From: Scrofimicrobium sp. R131 | Lineage (GTDB): Bacteria > Actinomycetota > Actinomycetes > Actinomycetales > Actinomycetaceae | Reading direction: 5' to 3' | Assembly: GCF_040256745.1 (NCBI RefSeq) | Contig: NZ_CP138335.1 | Location: 1,178,001 to 1,242,000, forward strand | DNA length: 64,000 nt | Shown here: one piece after another, positions 24,852-36,220 of the stretch | How positions within the stretch are numbered: position 1 is the stretch's first letter | Layout: the number at the start of each line of letters is the position of its first letter | The notes under the pieces: generated by a model | What the model was told of the DNA's origin: nothing | The model's database searches: none | The model's input: the letters and a program-made list of their open reading frames with translations, nothing else | Translations under genes and position numbers: made by a program

Positions 24852-26123
24852 ATGGCCCTAGTCGTATGCAAGTTCGGGGGCTCATCGGTTGCGGATGCTG
24901 CCAGTATCCGCCGGGTGGCCCGACGCGTGGTCTACCTGCAGCAGGCGGGAAACCAGGTGGTAGTTGTCGTCTCCGCAATGGGGGACACCACCGACGAGCT
25001 CCTGGACCTGGCCGCGCAGGTCTCTCCGAAGGAACCGCCCACCCCTCGCGAGCTGGACATCCTCCTATCCTCGGGGGAGCGGATTTCCATGGCCCTCCTG
25101 GCGATGGCGATTGGCGACCTGGGCTACCGGGCCCAAGCGTTCACCGGACCGCAGGCCGGACTACTAACTGACAACTCGTACGGCGACGCTCGGATCACCG
25201 AGGTTCAGCCCGAACGGATCAGCCAGTCCCTAGCCGGGGGCAACGTCGCCATCGTAGCCGGATTCCAAGGGTTCCACCCCGACTCCTTTGACACCACCAC
25301 CCTGGGTCGGGGCGGGTCCGACACGACGGCGGTTGCGTTGGCTCACGCGCTGGACGCCAGCGTCTGCGAGATCTATACGGATGTGGACGGGGTGTTCACG
25401 GCGGATCCGCGGGTGGTCCCGGCCGCCCGCCCGATTCAGAGCATTACCTACGAGGAAATGCTGGAGCTGGCGGCTCACGGCGCCAAGATTTTGCACCTGC
25501 GCGCGGTGGAGTATGCTCGTCGCCACGGGGTCAAACTGCACGTGCGCTCCTCATTTTCTACCATTCCCGGCACCATTGTGGCCGACCAGGAGGGGACCGA
25601 GATGGAACAATCAGTCATCACCGGACTGGCTACCGACCAGTCGCGGGCCAAGATCACTGCCGTGGGCGTGCCGGACCGTCCCGGAATTGCGGCCGAAATG
25701 TTCGAGGCGATTGCCGCGGCCGGCATTAACGTCGACATGGTGGTGCAAAACGTCTCCGTCACCGGAACCGGGAAAACGGACATTTCCTTCACCATCAACC
25801 AGGGCGAGGTGGCCCGGCTGCAACCGGTTTTGGCCGAGCTGCAGCGGACGATGGGCTTCGCGAACGTCCAGTTCAACGAGGCGATTGGCACCATTTCGGT
25901 GGTGGGCGCCGGCGTGCGCTCGAACCCGGGGGTGGCTGCCCGCGTCTTCGGGGCACTCCGGGACGAGGGCATCAACATTGACATGATTTCCGCTTCCGAA
26001 GTTCGCATCTCGGTCGTGATTGACTCGGCTGACCTGCAGGCCGCGGCCCAGGCGATTCACCGGGCCTTCGAACTGGACCGCGAAGGCGGAGAGGCCATTA
26101 TCTACGCTGGAACCGGCCGCTAG
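24852..26123 (+). CDS. lysC: Aspartate kinase
   Basis: A 423-aa enzyme that phosphorylates aspartate, the entry to Lys, Thr and Met synthesis. The catalytic domain starts LVVCKFGGSSVADAASIRRV, with FTGPQAGLLTD and LGRGGSDTTAVALA; the last 150 residues hold two ACT domains (KITAVGVPDRPGIAAEMFE and GTISVVGAGVRSNPGVAARV) typical for Lys/Thr-inhibited forms. An internal start giving a separate regulatory beta subunit, as in Corynebacterium, is possible near the ATG around 25601. The start at 24852 follows AAGGATGAC. asd is 27 bp downstream. Confidence 0.95.
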   Translation: MALVVCKFGGSSVADAASIRRVARRVVYLQQAGNQVVVVVSAMGDTTDELLDLAAQVSPKEPPTPRELDILLSSGERISMALLAMAIGDLGYRAQAFTGPQAGLLTDNSYGDARITEVQPERISQSLAGGNVAIVAGFQGFHPDSFDTTTLGRGGSDTTAVALAHALDASVCEIYTDVDGVFTADPRVVPAARPIQSITYEEMLELAAHGAKILHLRAVEYARRHGVKLHVRSSFSTIPGTIVADQEGTEMEQSVITGLATDQSRAKITAVGVPDRPGIAAEMFEAIAAAGINVDMVVQNVSVTGTGKTDISFTINQGEVARLQPVLAELQRTMGFANVQFNEAIGTISVVGAGVRSNPGVAARVFGALRDEGINIDMISASEVRISVVIDSADLQAAAQAIHRAFELDREGGEAIIYAGTGR

Positions 26124-26135
26124 GGCCGACTCTAA

Positions 26136-27203
<1,068 letters not shown>

Positions 27204-27206
<3 letters not shown>

Positions 27207-27231
27207 CCCAAGCCCAACTGGGCCCGGGTTA
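27204..27231. terminator. Bidirectional terminator between asd and thrB
   Basis: AACCC-AA-GCCC-AACT-GGGC-CC-GGGTT forms a hairpin overlapping the asd stop codon and the last bases of thrB. Flanking TTATT on the right and TTAT on the opposite strand allow use from both sides. Confidence 0.6.
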
Positions 27232-28164
27232 TTCGCAAGTGTGAATGATCCGGGCCCGATATCCGGGCCGCAGTTCGTGGGCGGAGAACTCCCGGTTGGG
27301 GTCCGCCGCCGCTATTGCCCGGCGCAGGCCCGGCAGTTGATCCTGGTCCAGCAGCACGAGCACCGTGGGGCCGGCCCCTGAGATCAGGGCGCCAAAACCG
27401 GCCCGACGAAGTTCCTTCACCAACTGAATGCTCTTGGGCATCAGCTCCGCCCGATGCACCTGGTGGAGCCGATCCGAAGTTGCCTCCAAGAATAAAGACG
27501 GCTCCTGGCTCATGGCGTGGACCAGCAGCGCCGCCCGGCTGGCATTGGCCACCGCGTCGGAGAACGGCACTTCGGAGGGCAGCACGGAGCGGGCGGCCGT
27601 GGTCAGCACTTCCACCCCTGGAACCAGAGCCACCGCGGACACCGCCGAGTGGATCTGACTGGGCCGGCTGCGATGCCCCGCATCCGGACTGTCATTGTGC
27701 GCCCCGGCCCAGGTGATGACGAAGCCACCGTGGATTGCCGGCGCCACGTTATCGGCGTGCCCCTCCCGGGCAAAGGCCTCACGCAGCAGCCAGACCCGGT
27801 CCACCTCCTCGTGCGGGTGCGCCAGGCCCCAGGCCATCAGGAGCCCCGCGACCAGCGCTGCCGAGGAAGACCCAAGCCCACGGCCGTGCGGAATCGTGTT
27901 GGTGGCTTCGAACCGCAGCCCGGGCACCTGCAGGCCCCAGTCGGCCAGCGCCTCCAAAATGGTCGCAACCACCAGATGCGACTGGTCGCAGGGAACCGAA
28001 TCGGCGCCTTCCCCGTGGACGACGATCTCAAACCCATCTTCAATCACGGTCACGGTCGAGCGGTCATACCAGTTCAAAGCCAACCCAAGCGAGTCAAAAC
28101 CGGGACCAAGATTGGCGCTGGTAGCTGGAACTTCGACGGTAACTTGGCGTCCTAGAGCCCACAT
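27229..28164 (-). CDS. thrB: Homoserine kinase
   Basis: A 311-aa GHMP kinase making O-phosphohomoserine. The N-terminus [23 protein letters not shown] and the ATP loop [19 protein letters not shown] are decisive, and [10 protein letters not shown] is the C-terminal GHMP motif. It overlaps thrC by 13 bp and is the second gene of a thrC-thrB operon that converges on lysC-asd. Together with those genes it covers most of the path from aspartate to threonine except homoserine dehydrogenase. Confidence 0.95.
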   Translation of the reverse strand: MWALGRQVTVEVPATSANLGPGFDSLGLALNWYDRSTVTVIEDGFEIVVHGEGADSVPCDQSHLVVATILEALADWGLQVPGLRFEATNTIPHGRGLGSSSAALVAGLLMAWGLAHPHEEVDRVWLLREAFAREGHADNVAPAIHGGFVITWAGAHNDSPDAGHRSRPSQIHSAVSAVALVPGVEVLTTAARSVLPSEVPFSDAVANASRAALLVHAMSQEPSLFLEATSDRLHQVHRAELMPKSIQLVKELRRAGFGALISGAGPTVLVLLDQDQLPGLRRAIAAADPNREFSAHELRPGYRARIIHTCE

Positions 28165-29216
28165 GCTTGTGCCGCCTGATACACGTCTGCGTCGGCCACC
28201 GCCGTCTCGAAGCTGCGCCCGGTCAGGGCCGTGTCGATGTCCTTCAGGCCGTTGCCAGTCACGGTGATCACGATCAGTTTACCCGGGGGTACCTGTCCAG
28301 CTTCGGCGCGCTTGCGCAAACCGGCTACACCCGAGGCGGAGGCCGGCTCGACAAAAATGCCCTCTTCTGCGGCCAGGTACGCCTGCGCGGCGAGGATCTC
28401 CTCGTCGGTGACCGCGGCAATCAGGCCGCCGGACTCGTCCCGAGCCGCCAGCGCCTGCTCGGCCGAAGCCGGGTTGCCGATCCGGATCGCCGTTGCCACC
28501 GTCTCCGGCTCCAACACCGGGTGACCGAGCACCAGGGGAGCGGCGCCCGCGGCCTGGAACCCCCACATTTGGGGCCGAGAACCAGCTAGCCCCGCCTCGA
28601 AATACTGGGTGTATCCGCGCCAGTAGGCAGTGATGTTGCCGGCGTTGCCGACCGGCAGCAGGTGCAGATCGGGGGCCCGTCCAAGCGCGTCAATGATCTC
28701 GAACGCAGCGGTCTTCTGCCCCTCAATCCGGTGCGGGTTGACGGAGTTTACTAAAGCTATCGGATAGGCCTCATCTAGCTTCCGGGCGATCGTCAAACAG
28801 TCGTCGAAGTTGCCGCGGATCTGGACGATCTTGGCGCCGTAGATGATTGACTGGGCCAACTTTCCCTGCGCGATCTTGCCGGCGGGCAGCAGCACCACGG
28901 GGGTCATGCCCGCCTTCGCGGCGTAGGCAGCAGCCGAAGCAGAGGTGTTGCCGGTGGACGCGCAGACAACCGCTTGGGCTCCCTCCGCAGCCGCCATCGA
29001 CACCGCCACCGTCATCCCGCGATCCTTGAACGATCCGGTGGGGTTGGCACCTTCGACTTTGACCCAGACCTCACCCTGCACCAGGGCGGAGAGTTTGGGC
29101 GCGAACACCAGGGGAGTGGAACCCTCATCCAACGTGATCACCGGATCTGTCTCACCCAGTGGCATCCACTGGCGGTAGCGATTGATCAACCCCGGCTGGG
29201 CGATGGACGGTTCCAT
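28152..29216 (-). CDS. thrC: Threonine synthase
   Basis: A 354-aa PLP enzyme that turns O-phosphohomoserine into threonine. The PLP lysine is in [16 protein letters not shown], the phosphate loop in [19 protein letters not shown], and [18 protein letters not shown] is family-typical. Its length places it in the short class without the N-terminal extension found in plants or E. coli. The start at 29216 has GAGGAG upstream and removes an unrelated 14-residue extension. It is divergent from the L,D-transpeptidase gene. Confidence 0.94.
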   Translation of the reverse strand: MEPSIAQPGLINRYRQWMPLGETDPVITLDEGSTPLVFAPKLSALVQGEVWVKVEGANPTGSFKDRGMTVAVSMAAAEGAQAVVCASTGNTSASAAAYAAKAGMTPVVLLPAGKIAQGKLAQSIIYGAKIVQIRGNFDDCLTIARKLDEAYPIALVNSVNPHRIEGQKTAAFEIIDALGRAPDLHLLPVGNAGNITAYWRGYTQYFEAGLAGSRPQMWGFQAAGAAPLVLGHPVLEPETVATAIRIGNPASAEQALAARDESGGLIAAVTDEEILAAQAYLAAEEGIFVEPASASGVAGLRKRAEAGQVPPGKLIVITVTGNGLKDIDTALTGRSFETAVADADVYQAAQACGL

Positions 29217-29255
29217 TACGGCTCCTCTAGTTAAGACACTGGTCAGGGCAATTAT

Positions 29256-29277
29256 CACCCAACTCGAAGTTTGGGTG
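29256..29277. promoter_or_regulatory. Inverted repeat between thrC and L,D-transpeptidase
   Basis: CACCCAA and TTGGGTG are perfect inverted arms separated by 8 bp, 40 bp upstream of thrC and 80 bp from the transpeptidase start. It could be an operator or a 5'-leader hairpin. No regulator can be assigned. Confidence 0.35.
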
Positions 29278-29356
29278 CGTTCTTCCCCACAGAACGGACC
29301 GTCTCCTGTGACACGCCCATCGCCGAAAAATGACAGCCATTAAGTACAATGCCACT

Positions 29357-30805
29357 ATGCGGCATAAATCAGCGAAGTTCTGGATCATTGGAGTGGCGGC
29401 GATCGTCGTCCTTGGCGCAGCTGTGCTTGGCTACTCACTGTATTTCGCCAACCGGGCAGCTCCCAACGTGACGATTGCCGGTCAGTCGATCACCGGCATG
29501 ACCAAGGCCGAGGCGACCAGTTGGCTCCAGCAGCGGGTGGACGCGACCCAGGTCAAGGTGACCCTCGACGGGAAGGAGACCGACGTCCCCCTGGCTGATT
29601 TGGGCTACTTTGTCGACGTGCCGAAAACGGTCGAGCAGGCTCTGTCCGATCGTACCTCGTTCGTCGGCCAGTTGAAGGCGCTCTTCTCCAAGTCCAACGT
29701 CGAGCCGGTGGTGACCACCAACGACGAGGCGCAGTCGGGCTTCCAGGCCGAGTTGCTGACCACCGCTGGAGAGCCGGCCACCAACGCGAAGGTGGAGCTG
29801 CAGCAGAACAAGTTCACCGTCATCCCCGGCCAGGCCGGGGTGGAAGTGGATACCAAGCCGGCCGTGGCGGCCGCGGCTACCGCGGCCAAGACGCTGACCA
29901 CACAGACGGTGGCCCTGACCACCGTCCCGGTCGAGCCGACCATCACCACCGAGGCTGCCCAGCAGGTGGCGGACGATGCCAACCGGATTGTGAACCTGCC
30001 GATTGCCCTGACCACCACGCTGAACATCTACTCACCCACCCCGGAGCAAAAGGCTGCCTGGGTGAAGATCCCGGCGCCATACCAGGGTCAGAGCGAAGCC
30101 GACACCGTTCCCGCCCCGAAGGTAGAGGTGGACCAGGCGGCGGTGACCAAGTGGGTGACCGACACGACGACGGCTTCGAACGACGAGCCCCAACCCGGGG
30201 TCCGGAACGTAAACGTGCGCGGCGACGTGGTGGCTGTGGTCAGCGATGGAGAATCCGGGTGGACCGCCAACAACGTGGAGGCCCTGACCAAGGGCGTCCT
30301 GCAGGCGGTCAATTCCCGGACGGAATACTCTCAGGAAATCACCTATGACGAGGTGAAGAACACCGAGTGGACCGACCAGCTGATTGCACCCGGATCTGAG
30401 TCGCTGGCCTACCAAGCCGCGCCGGGGGAGAAGTGGATCGACATTAACCTGAGCAACTTCACCACCACCGCCTACGAGGGTGCCACCCCGGTCCGTGGCC
30501 CGGTCTACATGGTGCCCGGCGCCCCCCAGATGGAGACGGTGACCGGCCGCTACAAAATCTGGCTGAAGGTTCCCTCCCAGACGATGCGGGGGACAAACCT
30601 GGACGGCTCGACCTACGAGACCCCGGACGTTCCCTGGGCCATGTACTTCCACGGGGACTATGCCCTCCACGGGGCATACTGGCGCTCATCCTTCGGCTAC
30701 GGCGGTCCGGCCGGCTCCCACGGGTGCGTAAACATGCCCGTGGACGAAGCCAAGTGGTTCTACGACTGGGCGCCGGTGGGGACCACCGTCGTCAGTCACT
30801 ACTAG
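29357..30805 (+). CDS. L,D-transpeptidase with YkuD domain
   Basis: A 482-aa membrane-anchored peptidoglycan enzyme. A short basic N-terminus and one hydrophobic helix ([21 protein letters not shown]) anchor it, followed by repeated VanW-type peptidoglycan-binding regions and a C-terminal YkuD domain from about residue 350. The catalytic motif is HGAYW followed by GSHGCVNM, with His455 and the nucleophilic Cys457. It forms 3-3 cross-links or attaches proteins to the wall. Start 29357 is preferred because TACAAT ends 6 nt upstream, as for a leaderless mRNA; there is no ribosome site. It shares CTAG with der. Confidence 0.92.
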   Translation: MRHKSAKFWIIGVAAIVVLGAAVLGYSLYFANRAAPNVTIAGQSITGMTKAEATSWLQQRVDATQVKVTLDGKETDVPLADLGYFVDVPKTVEQALSDRTSFVGQLKALFSKSNVEPVVTTNDEAQSGFQAELLTTAGEPATNAKVELQQNKFTVIPGQAGVEVDTKPAVAAAATAAKTLTTQTVALTTVPVEPTITTEAAQQVADDANRIVNLPIALTTTLNIYSPTPEQKAAWVKIPAPYQGQSEADTVPAPKVEVDQAAVTKWVTDTTTASNDEPQPGVRNVNVRGDVVAVVSDGESGWTANNVEALTKGVLQAVNSRTEYSQEITYDEVKNTEWTDQLIAPGSESLAYQAAPGEKWIDINLSNFTTTAYEGATPVRGPVYMVPGAPQMETVTGRYKIWLKVPSQTMRGTNLDGSTYETPDVPWAMYFHGDYALHGAYWRSSFGYGGPAGSHGCVNMPVDEAKWFYDWAPVGTTVVSHY

Positions 30806-32247
30806 CGGCGACCGCGCTTCTCGCGCACCCGGACCGAGATCTGAATCGGAGTGCCAACGAAGCCGAACTCTTCGCGCAGCCGACGCTCGATAAACCGGCG
30901 GTAGGTCGGCTCCAGGAACCCGGTGGTGAACAGGACAAACCGGGGTGGCCTGGTCGAAGCCTGCGTGGCAAAGAGGATCCTTGGCTGCTTACCCCCGCGC
31001 ACCGGGTGCGGGTTTGCCGCCACCAGTTGGCCGAGGAACGAGTTCAGTTTTCCGGTCGAAACGCGGGTCTCCCACCCGGCCAGTGCCTGGTCGAGAGCGC
31101 GGGGAATCCGGTTAACATGCCAGGTGGTCAGGGCGGACAGGTTGATTCGCGGGGCCCACTGGACCTGGCCCAGGTCCTTCTCCTGCTCACGGCGGAGCTC
31201 CCATTGGCGCTCCTCATCCACTTCGTCCCACTTGTTGTTGACGATCACCAGCGCTCGGCCGGCCTCCACTACCTGCTGAATAACGCGGACGTCCTGCTCG
31301 GTTAAACTGACGGAGGCATCCAGCAGCACCAGGGCCACTTCGGCCCGCTCAATTGCCACTTCGGTCCGGAGCGAGGCGTAGTAGTCGGCGCCGCGGGTCC
31401 GGTGCAGTCGGCGCTTGATTCCGGCGGTGTCGACAAAGTTCCACAGCCGTCCGTCGAGCTCCACCACCTCGTCCACCGGGTCCCGAGTGGTCCCGGCCAG
31501 GTCGTGAACCACGGCTCGGTCTTCCCCGGCCAGCGCGTTTAGCAGCGACGATTTGCCCACGTTGGGCCGGCCCACCAGAGCTACTCGCCGCATCCGATCG
31601 TTGGCCATCCGCCGGGCGGCGGCCGCCTCCTCGGGGAGGGCCTGCAGCAGGGCATCCAGCAGATCGCCGGTACCCCGGCCGTGCAGGGCCGAGATCGCAA
31701 ACGGCTCTCCCAGTCCCAGCGACCAGAGGGTAGCCGCGTCCGCTTCCTGCACAGCCGAGTCGACCTTGTTGGCGGCCAAAACGACCGGCTTGCCGGAGCG
31801 GCGAAGCAGTTCCACCACCCGCTCGTCGGTGGCGGTGGGCCCAACGGTGGCGTCCACTACGAACACGATTGCGTCGGCCTGATCGATGGCGATCTCGGCC
31901 TGTTCCGCCACGGAGCGGGCCAGACCTTTGACGTCGACTTCCCAACCGCCAGTGTCGATCAGGTAGAAGTCCCGGCCGGCCCACTCGGCCTGGTGAATCA
32001 CCCGGTCCCGGGTCACCCCGGGCTCGTCCTGGACCACGGCTTCGCGCCGACCCAAAATCCGGTTCACCAGGGTGGACTTGCCCACGTTCGGCCGGCCGAT
32101 CACGGCCAGGACCGGCAGGGTGGAGAGGGCGCGCTGTTCCTCAGCTTCCAGGGATTCGTCGGCTAGGAGCGCCAAGTCCTCTTCGTCAAGTTCGTACTGG
32201 TCGAGCGCCAGGCGCATGCCTTGAACTTGGATGTCTTCGTTTTCCAC
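30802..32247 (-). CDS. der: Ribosome biogenesis GTPase Der (EngA)
   Basis: A 481-aa protein with two consecutive GTPase domains and a C-terminal KH-like domain, required for 50S subunit assembly. The G1 motifs are [14 protein letters not shown] near residue 52 and [14 protein letters not shown] near 228, with DTGGWE and DTAGIKRR as G3 and NKVD/NNKWDEV as G4. The first 44 residues are an acidic extension common in actinobacteria. cmk, often just upstream, is not present here; murE takes that place, 10 bp away. Confidence 0.96.
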   Translation of the reverse strand: MENEDIQVQGMRLALDQYELDEEDLALLADESLEAEEQRALSTLPVLAVIGRPNVGKSTLVNRILGRREAVVQDEPGVTRDRVIHQAEWAGRDFYLIDTGGWEVDVKGLARSVAEQAEIAIDQADAIVFVVDATVGPTATDERVVELLRRSGKPVVLAANKVDSAVQEADAATLWSLGLGEPFAISALHGRGTGDLLDALLQALPEEAAAARRMANDRMRRVALVGRPNVGKSSLLNALAGEDRAVVHDLAGTTRDPVDEVVELDGRLWNFVDTAGIKRRLHRTRGADYYASLRTEVAIERAEVALVLLDASVSLTEQDVRVIQQVVEAGRALVIVNNKWDEVDEERQWELRREQEKDLGQVQWAPRINLSALTTWHVNRIPRALDQALAGWETRVSTGKLNSFLGQLVAANPHPVRGGKQPRILFATQASTRPPRFVLFTTGFLEPTYRRFIERRLREEFGFVGTPIQISVRVREKRGRR

Positions 32248-32257
32248 AGGTCGTCCT

Positions 32258-33823
32258 TCAGAATAGGTTGGTCTCGCGGGTTACTTCCCAGGCCACGGCT
32301 GAGTCTAGGTGCGCATGTTTGACGCCGTCGATCTCCTGGTAGGGCTCAGCTCCCTTGCCGGTGATCACCACCAGGTCACCGGGACGGCCCGCCAAAATGG
32401 CCCGGCGAATGGCGTCCCGCCTTGAAGTCTTTACCTCTAGCACCCGGTCCAAGTCCGGGCGGACCGACCGGATCCCGCGAATCAGGTAGTCCCTGACCTG
32501 CTGGGGATCCTCGGTGCGCGGATTTTCATCGGTGACCCACAGCCGGTCGGCGCCGCGCGCGGCAATTGCGGCCAGTTCCTCCCGCTTGCTCGCATCCCGG
32601 TCGCCGTCGGTGCCAAACACCACGATCAGCTCGCCCGCGACGAGGGGGCGGAGCGTCTCCAGCAGGGCGGACATTGCTTCGGGGGTGTGGGCGTAATCGA
32701 CCAGCACGCGCGGCTGCCGGTCAATGGTGGTCACCAGCTCCATCCGACCCGGGGGAGGGGCGGTCTCGGCCAGGCCGGCCCGCGCCTCATCCAGGGTCAC
32801 CCCAAGTTGGGTGCCGGCCACCAGTGCCAACGCGGCGTTCTGCACGTTCACCTTTCCCGGAATCGGACAGAAGCAGTCGTGCTGCTGCCCGGCGGGGTCG
32901 CGCAGTTGGAAGGAGATGCCCCAACGCTCCGGATCGTTGTGCAGCGAGGTCACCGCCCAGTGGTGCTGATCTCCGATCAGGTCGGGGGGAGTCGGACTCA
33001 GGGCCGAGACGGTATCGACTGGAATCTGCGCCCGGTGCGCCAGCAATTGCCCCCACTGGTCGTCGACCGCCACCACTCCGCGACGGGCACGGGTGCGCTC
33101 GAACAGCTGAGCTTTGGCGGCGAAGTAGTAGTCCATAGTGCCGTAGAAGTCGAGGTGATCGTGCTGCAGGTTGGTGAACAGGACCGAGTCAAACTCCAAT
33201 CCGGCAATCCGGTGGAGGGAAAGTGCGTGGGAGGACGCCTCGACCACGGCCGCGCGATAGCCGTTTTGGGCCGCGACGGCCAGGGCGCGATAAACCACCG
33301 GCGCTTCGTGGGTCGTGCGCGAGGAAACGATCGGCGTGTCGGAGACGGCCACCTCCAGGGTGCCCATCAGGGCTACCCGCTGATACTTGGGGGTGAGGGC
33401 ACCCCGAACTAGGTAGGTAGTGGTGGTCTTGCCGTTGGTTCCGGTCACCCCGACCAGGACCAGGTCGGCGAAGGTGGACGCATAAATCCGGTGCGCCACG
33501 AGGGCGGCGGCGAGCCGCGGGTCCGGCACCTCGATCACCGGGACCTCAAGTTTGAACTCAGCTGCCTCTCTGACGCCGCGCTCATCAGTGAGGATTGCCA
33601 CTGCTCCGCGCTCGGCGGCAGCCGGGGCAAACTTGATTCCGTGGAAGGTCTCGCCGCCCACGGCCACGAAAATCCAGCCGGCTTCCAGATCGTTCGAGTC
33701 GACACTAACTCCGCTGACCAAGCGGTCACCGCCCGGAATAGGACCGGAAAGGGACAGTTCCACCAGGGCCTCAGCCAGGGGAATCGGCTCGATCTGGGGA
33801 CGAAGGGAAGCGGTTGAACTCAT
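32258..33823 (-). CDS. murE: UDP-MurNAc-tripeptide synthetase MurE
   Basis: A 521-aa Mur ligase adding the third residue of the peptidoglycan stem. It has the ATP loop [50 protein letters not shown] with the carbamylated-Lys region, and [10 protein letters not shown]. The residue-selecting motif reads [12 protein letters not shown] with this Arg marks diaminopimelate ligases, while lysine enzymes differ, so DAP is favoured but not certain. murF, mraY and ftsI are absent, so this copy is outside the usual cell-wall cluster. TAAGCT ends 6 nt before the ATG: probably leaderless. Confidence 0.92.
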   Translation of the reverse strand: MSSTASLRPQIEPIPLAEALVELSLSGPIPGGDRLVSGVSVDSNDLEAGWIFVAVGGETFHGIKFAPAAAERGAVAILTDERGVREAAEFKLEVPVIEVPDPRLAAALVAHRIYASTFADLVLVGVTGTNGKTTTTYLVRGALTPKYQRVALMGTLEVAVSDTPIVSSRTTHEAPVVYRALAVAAQNGYRAAVVEASSHALSLHRIAGLEFDSVLFTNLQHDHLDFYGTMDYYFAAKAQLFERTRARRGVVAVDDQWGQLLAHRAQIPVDTVSALSPTPPDLIGDQHHWAVTSLHNDPERWGISFQLRDPAGQQHDCFCPIPGKVNVQNAALALVAGTQLGVTLDEARAGLAETAPPPGRMELVTTIDRQPRVLVDYAHTPEAMSALLETLRPLVAGELIVVFGTDGDRDASKREELAAIAARGADRLWVTDENPRTEDPQQVRDYLIRGIRSVRPDLDRVLEVKTSRRDAIRRAILAGRPGDLVVITGKGAEPYQEIDGVKHAHLDSAVAWEVTRETNLF

Positions 33824-33891
33824 GGGCTTAGCTTACCGTCCGGCGATCCCAATGTAGACTTGCTGTGACGCCCATTACGGCAGGAGAAACA

Positions 33892-34680
33892 ATGTCCGGG
33901 TCGCCTGAGCCACCGCACCCACCGCGCCGCTCCCAACCTGAGGAGCACCGGGCGGGAGCATCCATGATGCTGCTGCAAACAATCTTGGATTCCGCCCTGG
34001 ACCCCGGCTATCGCGCCGCGGCCGAGCGCGGACCGAAGAAACTGCCGTGGTGGCGGGCGCTTCTCGTTTTTCTCATCGTCCTAGCGCTCGGGGTCGGGAC
34101 CGGAATTGCGATCCGAGCCATGCGCGCGGAAAGTTCGGCCCGCAGTGCCACGCACGAGTTCCTCCTAGACCAGGTGGAGCTGCGCCGCGATCGGATCGCC
34201 GAGGTCGACGCCGGCATCGACGACCTGAAGAATCAGGTGCAGGAGCGTTCGAGCCAGCAGGGCACCGTCACCCCGGTGGCGGACGGGGTGGCTCTGGCCA
34301 CGGCCCTGCGCCCGGTCAGCGGCCCCGGGGTTCAGGTGGAGCTCAGTGACGGCCAATCTCTGGTCCGGGACGCCGACATGCGAGCGGTGGTCAATCGGCT
34401 GTGGGAGGCCGGGGCGGAGGCGATTGCCATCAACGGCACGCGCCTGGGGTCCAACACCACCATCCGCACAGCTGGGAGCGCGATCCTGGTCGATCTTCAA
34501 GCTGTCGCCAGTCCGTATATGATCGAGGCGGTGGGGGACCGGGACGCGCTGTTGAGCGCAGTCACCGGCGGGTCCGTCCGGAGCCTGGTGGACCGCGCTG
34601 GGATTGGACTGTCAGCTCAGGCGGCCTCGGACCTGGAGCTGGGGTCAGCTCAGCTAACCCGCCTGAACTTCGTGAGGTAG
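33892..34680 (+). CDS. DUF881 membrane protein (first copy)
   Basis: A 262-aa protein with an N-terminal membrane helix (WWRALLVFLIVLALGVGTGIAI), a short coiled-coil stretch (RRDRIAEVDAGIDDLKNQVQER) and a DUF881 domain (GPGVQVELSDG... VNRLWEAGAEAIAINGTRL). The domain probably faces outside the cell. Function is unknown, but the order DUF881, sbp, DUF881, garA is conserved across actinobacteria (Rv1823-Rv1827 in M. tuberculosis). Start at 33892 follows AGGAG. Confidence 0.9.
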   Translation: MSGSPEPPHPPRRSQPEEHRAGASMMLLQTILDSALDPGYRAAAERGPKKLPWWRALLVFLIVLALGVGTGIAIRAMRAESSARSATHEFLLDQVELRRDRIAEVDAGIDDLKNQVQERSSQQGTVTPVADGVALATALRPVSGPGVQVELSDGQSLVRDADMRAVVNRLWEAGAEAIAINGTRLGSNTTIRTAGSAILVDLQAVASPYMIEAVGDRDALLSAVTGGSVRSLVDRAGIGLSAQAASDLELGSAQLTRLNFVR

Positions 34681-34688
34681 GAGCAGAC

Positions 34689-35021
34689 ATGATTGCCGTT
34701 ATCGGCCTGGTCGTCGGCATTATTCTGGGTCTGTCCTTTGATCCGGTGATCCCGGCCGGACTGCAACCATTCCTGCCGGTGGCGGTGGTGGCGGCGATGG
34801 ACGCCCTGTTTGGCGCGGGACGGGCCCGCCTTGAGGGAATCTTCAACGACCGGGTCTTCGTCACCTCGCTGTTCTGGAACGTGGTGGTGGCCTGTCTGCT
34901 TGTCTACCTCGGGGTCCAGCTGGGGGTGGGTTCCTCGATGATGACCGCGATCGTGGTGGTCCTGGGGATGCGAATTTTCGCCAACGCGGCTTCGATCCGT
35001 CGGCTGATCTTTAAGGCGTGA
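34689..35021 (+). CDS. sbp: Small basic protein (DUF1290 family)
   Basis: A 110-aa protein with three membrane helices: IAVIGLVVGIILGLSF, a central FLPVAVVAAMDALFG region and VVVACLLVYLGVQLGVG, followed by MRIFANAASIRRLIFKA. It matches the family of small basic proteins found next to DUF881 and cell-division genes. Its role is unknown. It is 8 bp after one DUF881 gene and 1 bp before the next, so all three are co-translated. Confidence 0.88.
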   Translation: MIAVIGLVVGIILGLSFDPVIPAGLQPFLPVAVVAAMDALFGAGRARLEGIFNDRVFVTSLFWNVVVACLLVYLGVQLGVGSSMMTAIVVVLGMRIFANAASIRRLIFKA

Positions 35022-35022
35022 G

Positions 35023-35739
35023 ATGAGCAGTCACAACCGCGGCTTTTTCCACACTTTCTTTGCCCGCCCCCGCCCGCTGCACCTGATCATGCTGGTCCTG
35101 TTTGTGGTGCTGGGCCTGGCGTTGGCCACCCAGGTCAAACTCCAGCGGACCGACCCGCTGGAAACCCTCTCCGAGGACGAGCTGATTCAGCTCCTGAGTG
35201 AGTTGGAAGGGCGGGAAGATGGCCTCCGCGCTGAGCGGCGCCAGTTGGAGCAGCAACTGCGCGAGCTGGACTCGGCCGCCTCGCAGCTGGCCGCAACCCA
35301 GGAGGCAGCTGAGAAACTTCAGCGCCAAGCCCAGATTGCCGCCGGGCTGGTACCCGTGAAGGGCCCCGGCATCATCATTGGGGTGGCCGACCCGCAGCAT
35401 CAGCTGACCGCCCAGGTCTTCGTCACCACCCTGGCGGAGCTACGCAACTCCGGGGCGGAAGCAATCTCGATCAATGACGTTCGCCTGACCTTGCAGTCGT
35501 GGTTTTCTCAGGACGGAGACCACATCATTGTTGACGGACACACCCTGGAAGCCCCCTACACCTGGCGGGCCATTGGCGATGCCCAAACCCTGGCCACGGC
35601 AATGGAAATCCGCGGGGGAGCGGCCTCTCAGATGCGCGCCTACAACGCGGTGGTGACCATTCAGCAGAGCGAGGAACTCGAGATCAAATCGGTCGCTCCA
35701 CCGCTGAACCCGAAGTGGGCTACTGTGGAGAAAGACTAA
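35023..35739 (+). CDS. DUF881 membrane protein (second copy)
   Basis: A 238-aa DUF881 protein with one N-terminal membrane helix (PLHLIMLVLFVVLGLALAT), a longer coiled coil (residues about 55-100, many Glu, Gln, Leu), and the conserved VPVKGPGIIIGVADPQ plus LAELRNSGAEAISINDVRL. It resembles the first copy in plan but not closely in sequence. It is expected to act with the small basic protein in the membrane. In M. tuberculosis gcvH follows this gene; here it does not. Confidence 0.9.
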   Translation: MSSHNRGFFHTFFARPRPLHLIMLVLFVVLGLALATQVKLQRTDPLETLSEDELIQLLSELEGREDGLRAERRQLEQQLRELDSAASQLAATQEAAEKLQRQAQIAAGLVPVKGPGIIIGVADPQHQLTAQVFVTTLAELRNSGAEAISINDVRLTLQSWFSQDGDHIIVDGHTLEAPYTWRAIGDAQTLATAMEIRGGAASQMRAYNAVVTIQQSEELEIKSVAPPLNPKWATVEKD

Positions 35740-35791
35740 TCACACTCGGTTGAGTGCGATAATCTAGAAGCTACCTGACTAAGGAGGGACG

Positions 35792-36220
35792 ATGGCTCAA
35801 GAGCCCAAGAACGACCCCACACAAACCGCATTTTTCGGCGCTGCTGCCGAAGAACCGCTGGTTGAGCCTCTTCCGCTCTCGGAGCGCGATCGGGAGGCGG
35901 TGCAGGCTCTGCCCGCCGGCACCGCCCTGCTCATCGTTCAGCGGGGTCCGAACTCGGGAGCCCGTTTCCTGCTGGACGCACCCGTCACCAACGCGGGGCG
36001 CTCGCCCTCGGCTGACATCTTCCTGGATGACGTCACCGTCTCGCGCAAACACTGCCAGTTCATTGCCGACAACGGCGGACACATTGTCCGTGATTCCGGC
36101 GCCCTGAACGGCACCTACGTCAACCGGGAGCGGGTCGACCAAGCCGTGCTCAAGGAGGGCGACGAAGTCCAGATTGGCAAGTACCGGATGACCTACCAGC
36201 CGTCACCCCATGGCAAGTAG
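35792..36220 (+). CDS. garA: FHA-domain metabolic regulator, GarA/OdhI type
   Basis: A 142-aa protein with a disordered N-terminus and a C-terminal FHA domain that binds phosphothreonine. The core residues are AGRSPSADIFLDDVTVSRKHCQF and NGTYVNRERVD. GarA/OdhI controls 2-oxoglutarate dehydrogenase and glutamate metabolism after phosphorylation by Ser/Thr kinases. The usual ETTS phosphorylation motif is not intact: the N-terminus reads DPTQTAFF, with two separated threonines. So the kinase response may differ. It is followed by ftsR, overlapping by 11 bp. Confidence 0.9.
   Translation: MAQEPKNDPTQTAFFGAAAEEPLVEPLPLSERDREAVQALPAGTALLIVQRGPNSGARFLLDAPVTNAGRSPSADIFLDDVTVSRKHCQFIADNGGHIVRDSGALNGTYVNRERVDQAVLKEGDEVQIGKYRMTYQPSPHGK

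Noticed and set aside
28152-29260. T-box or threonine attenuator before thrC or lysC
   Set aside because: No T-box motif and no Thr-rich leader frame is visible upstream of either gene.
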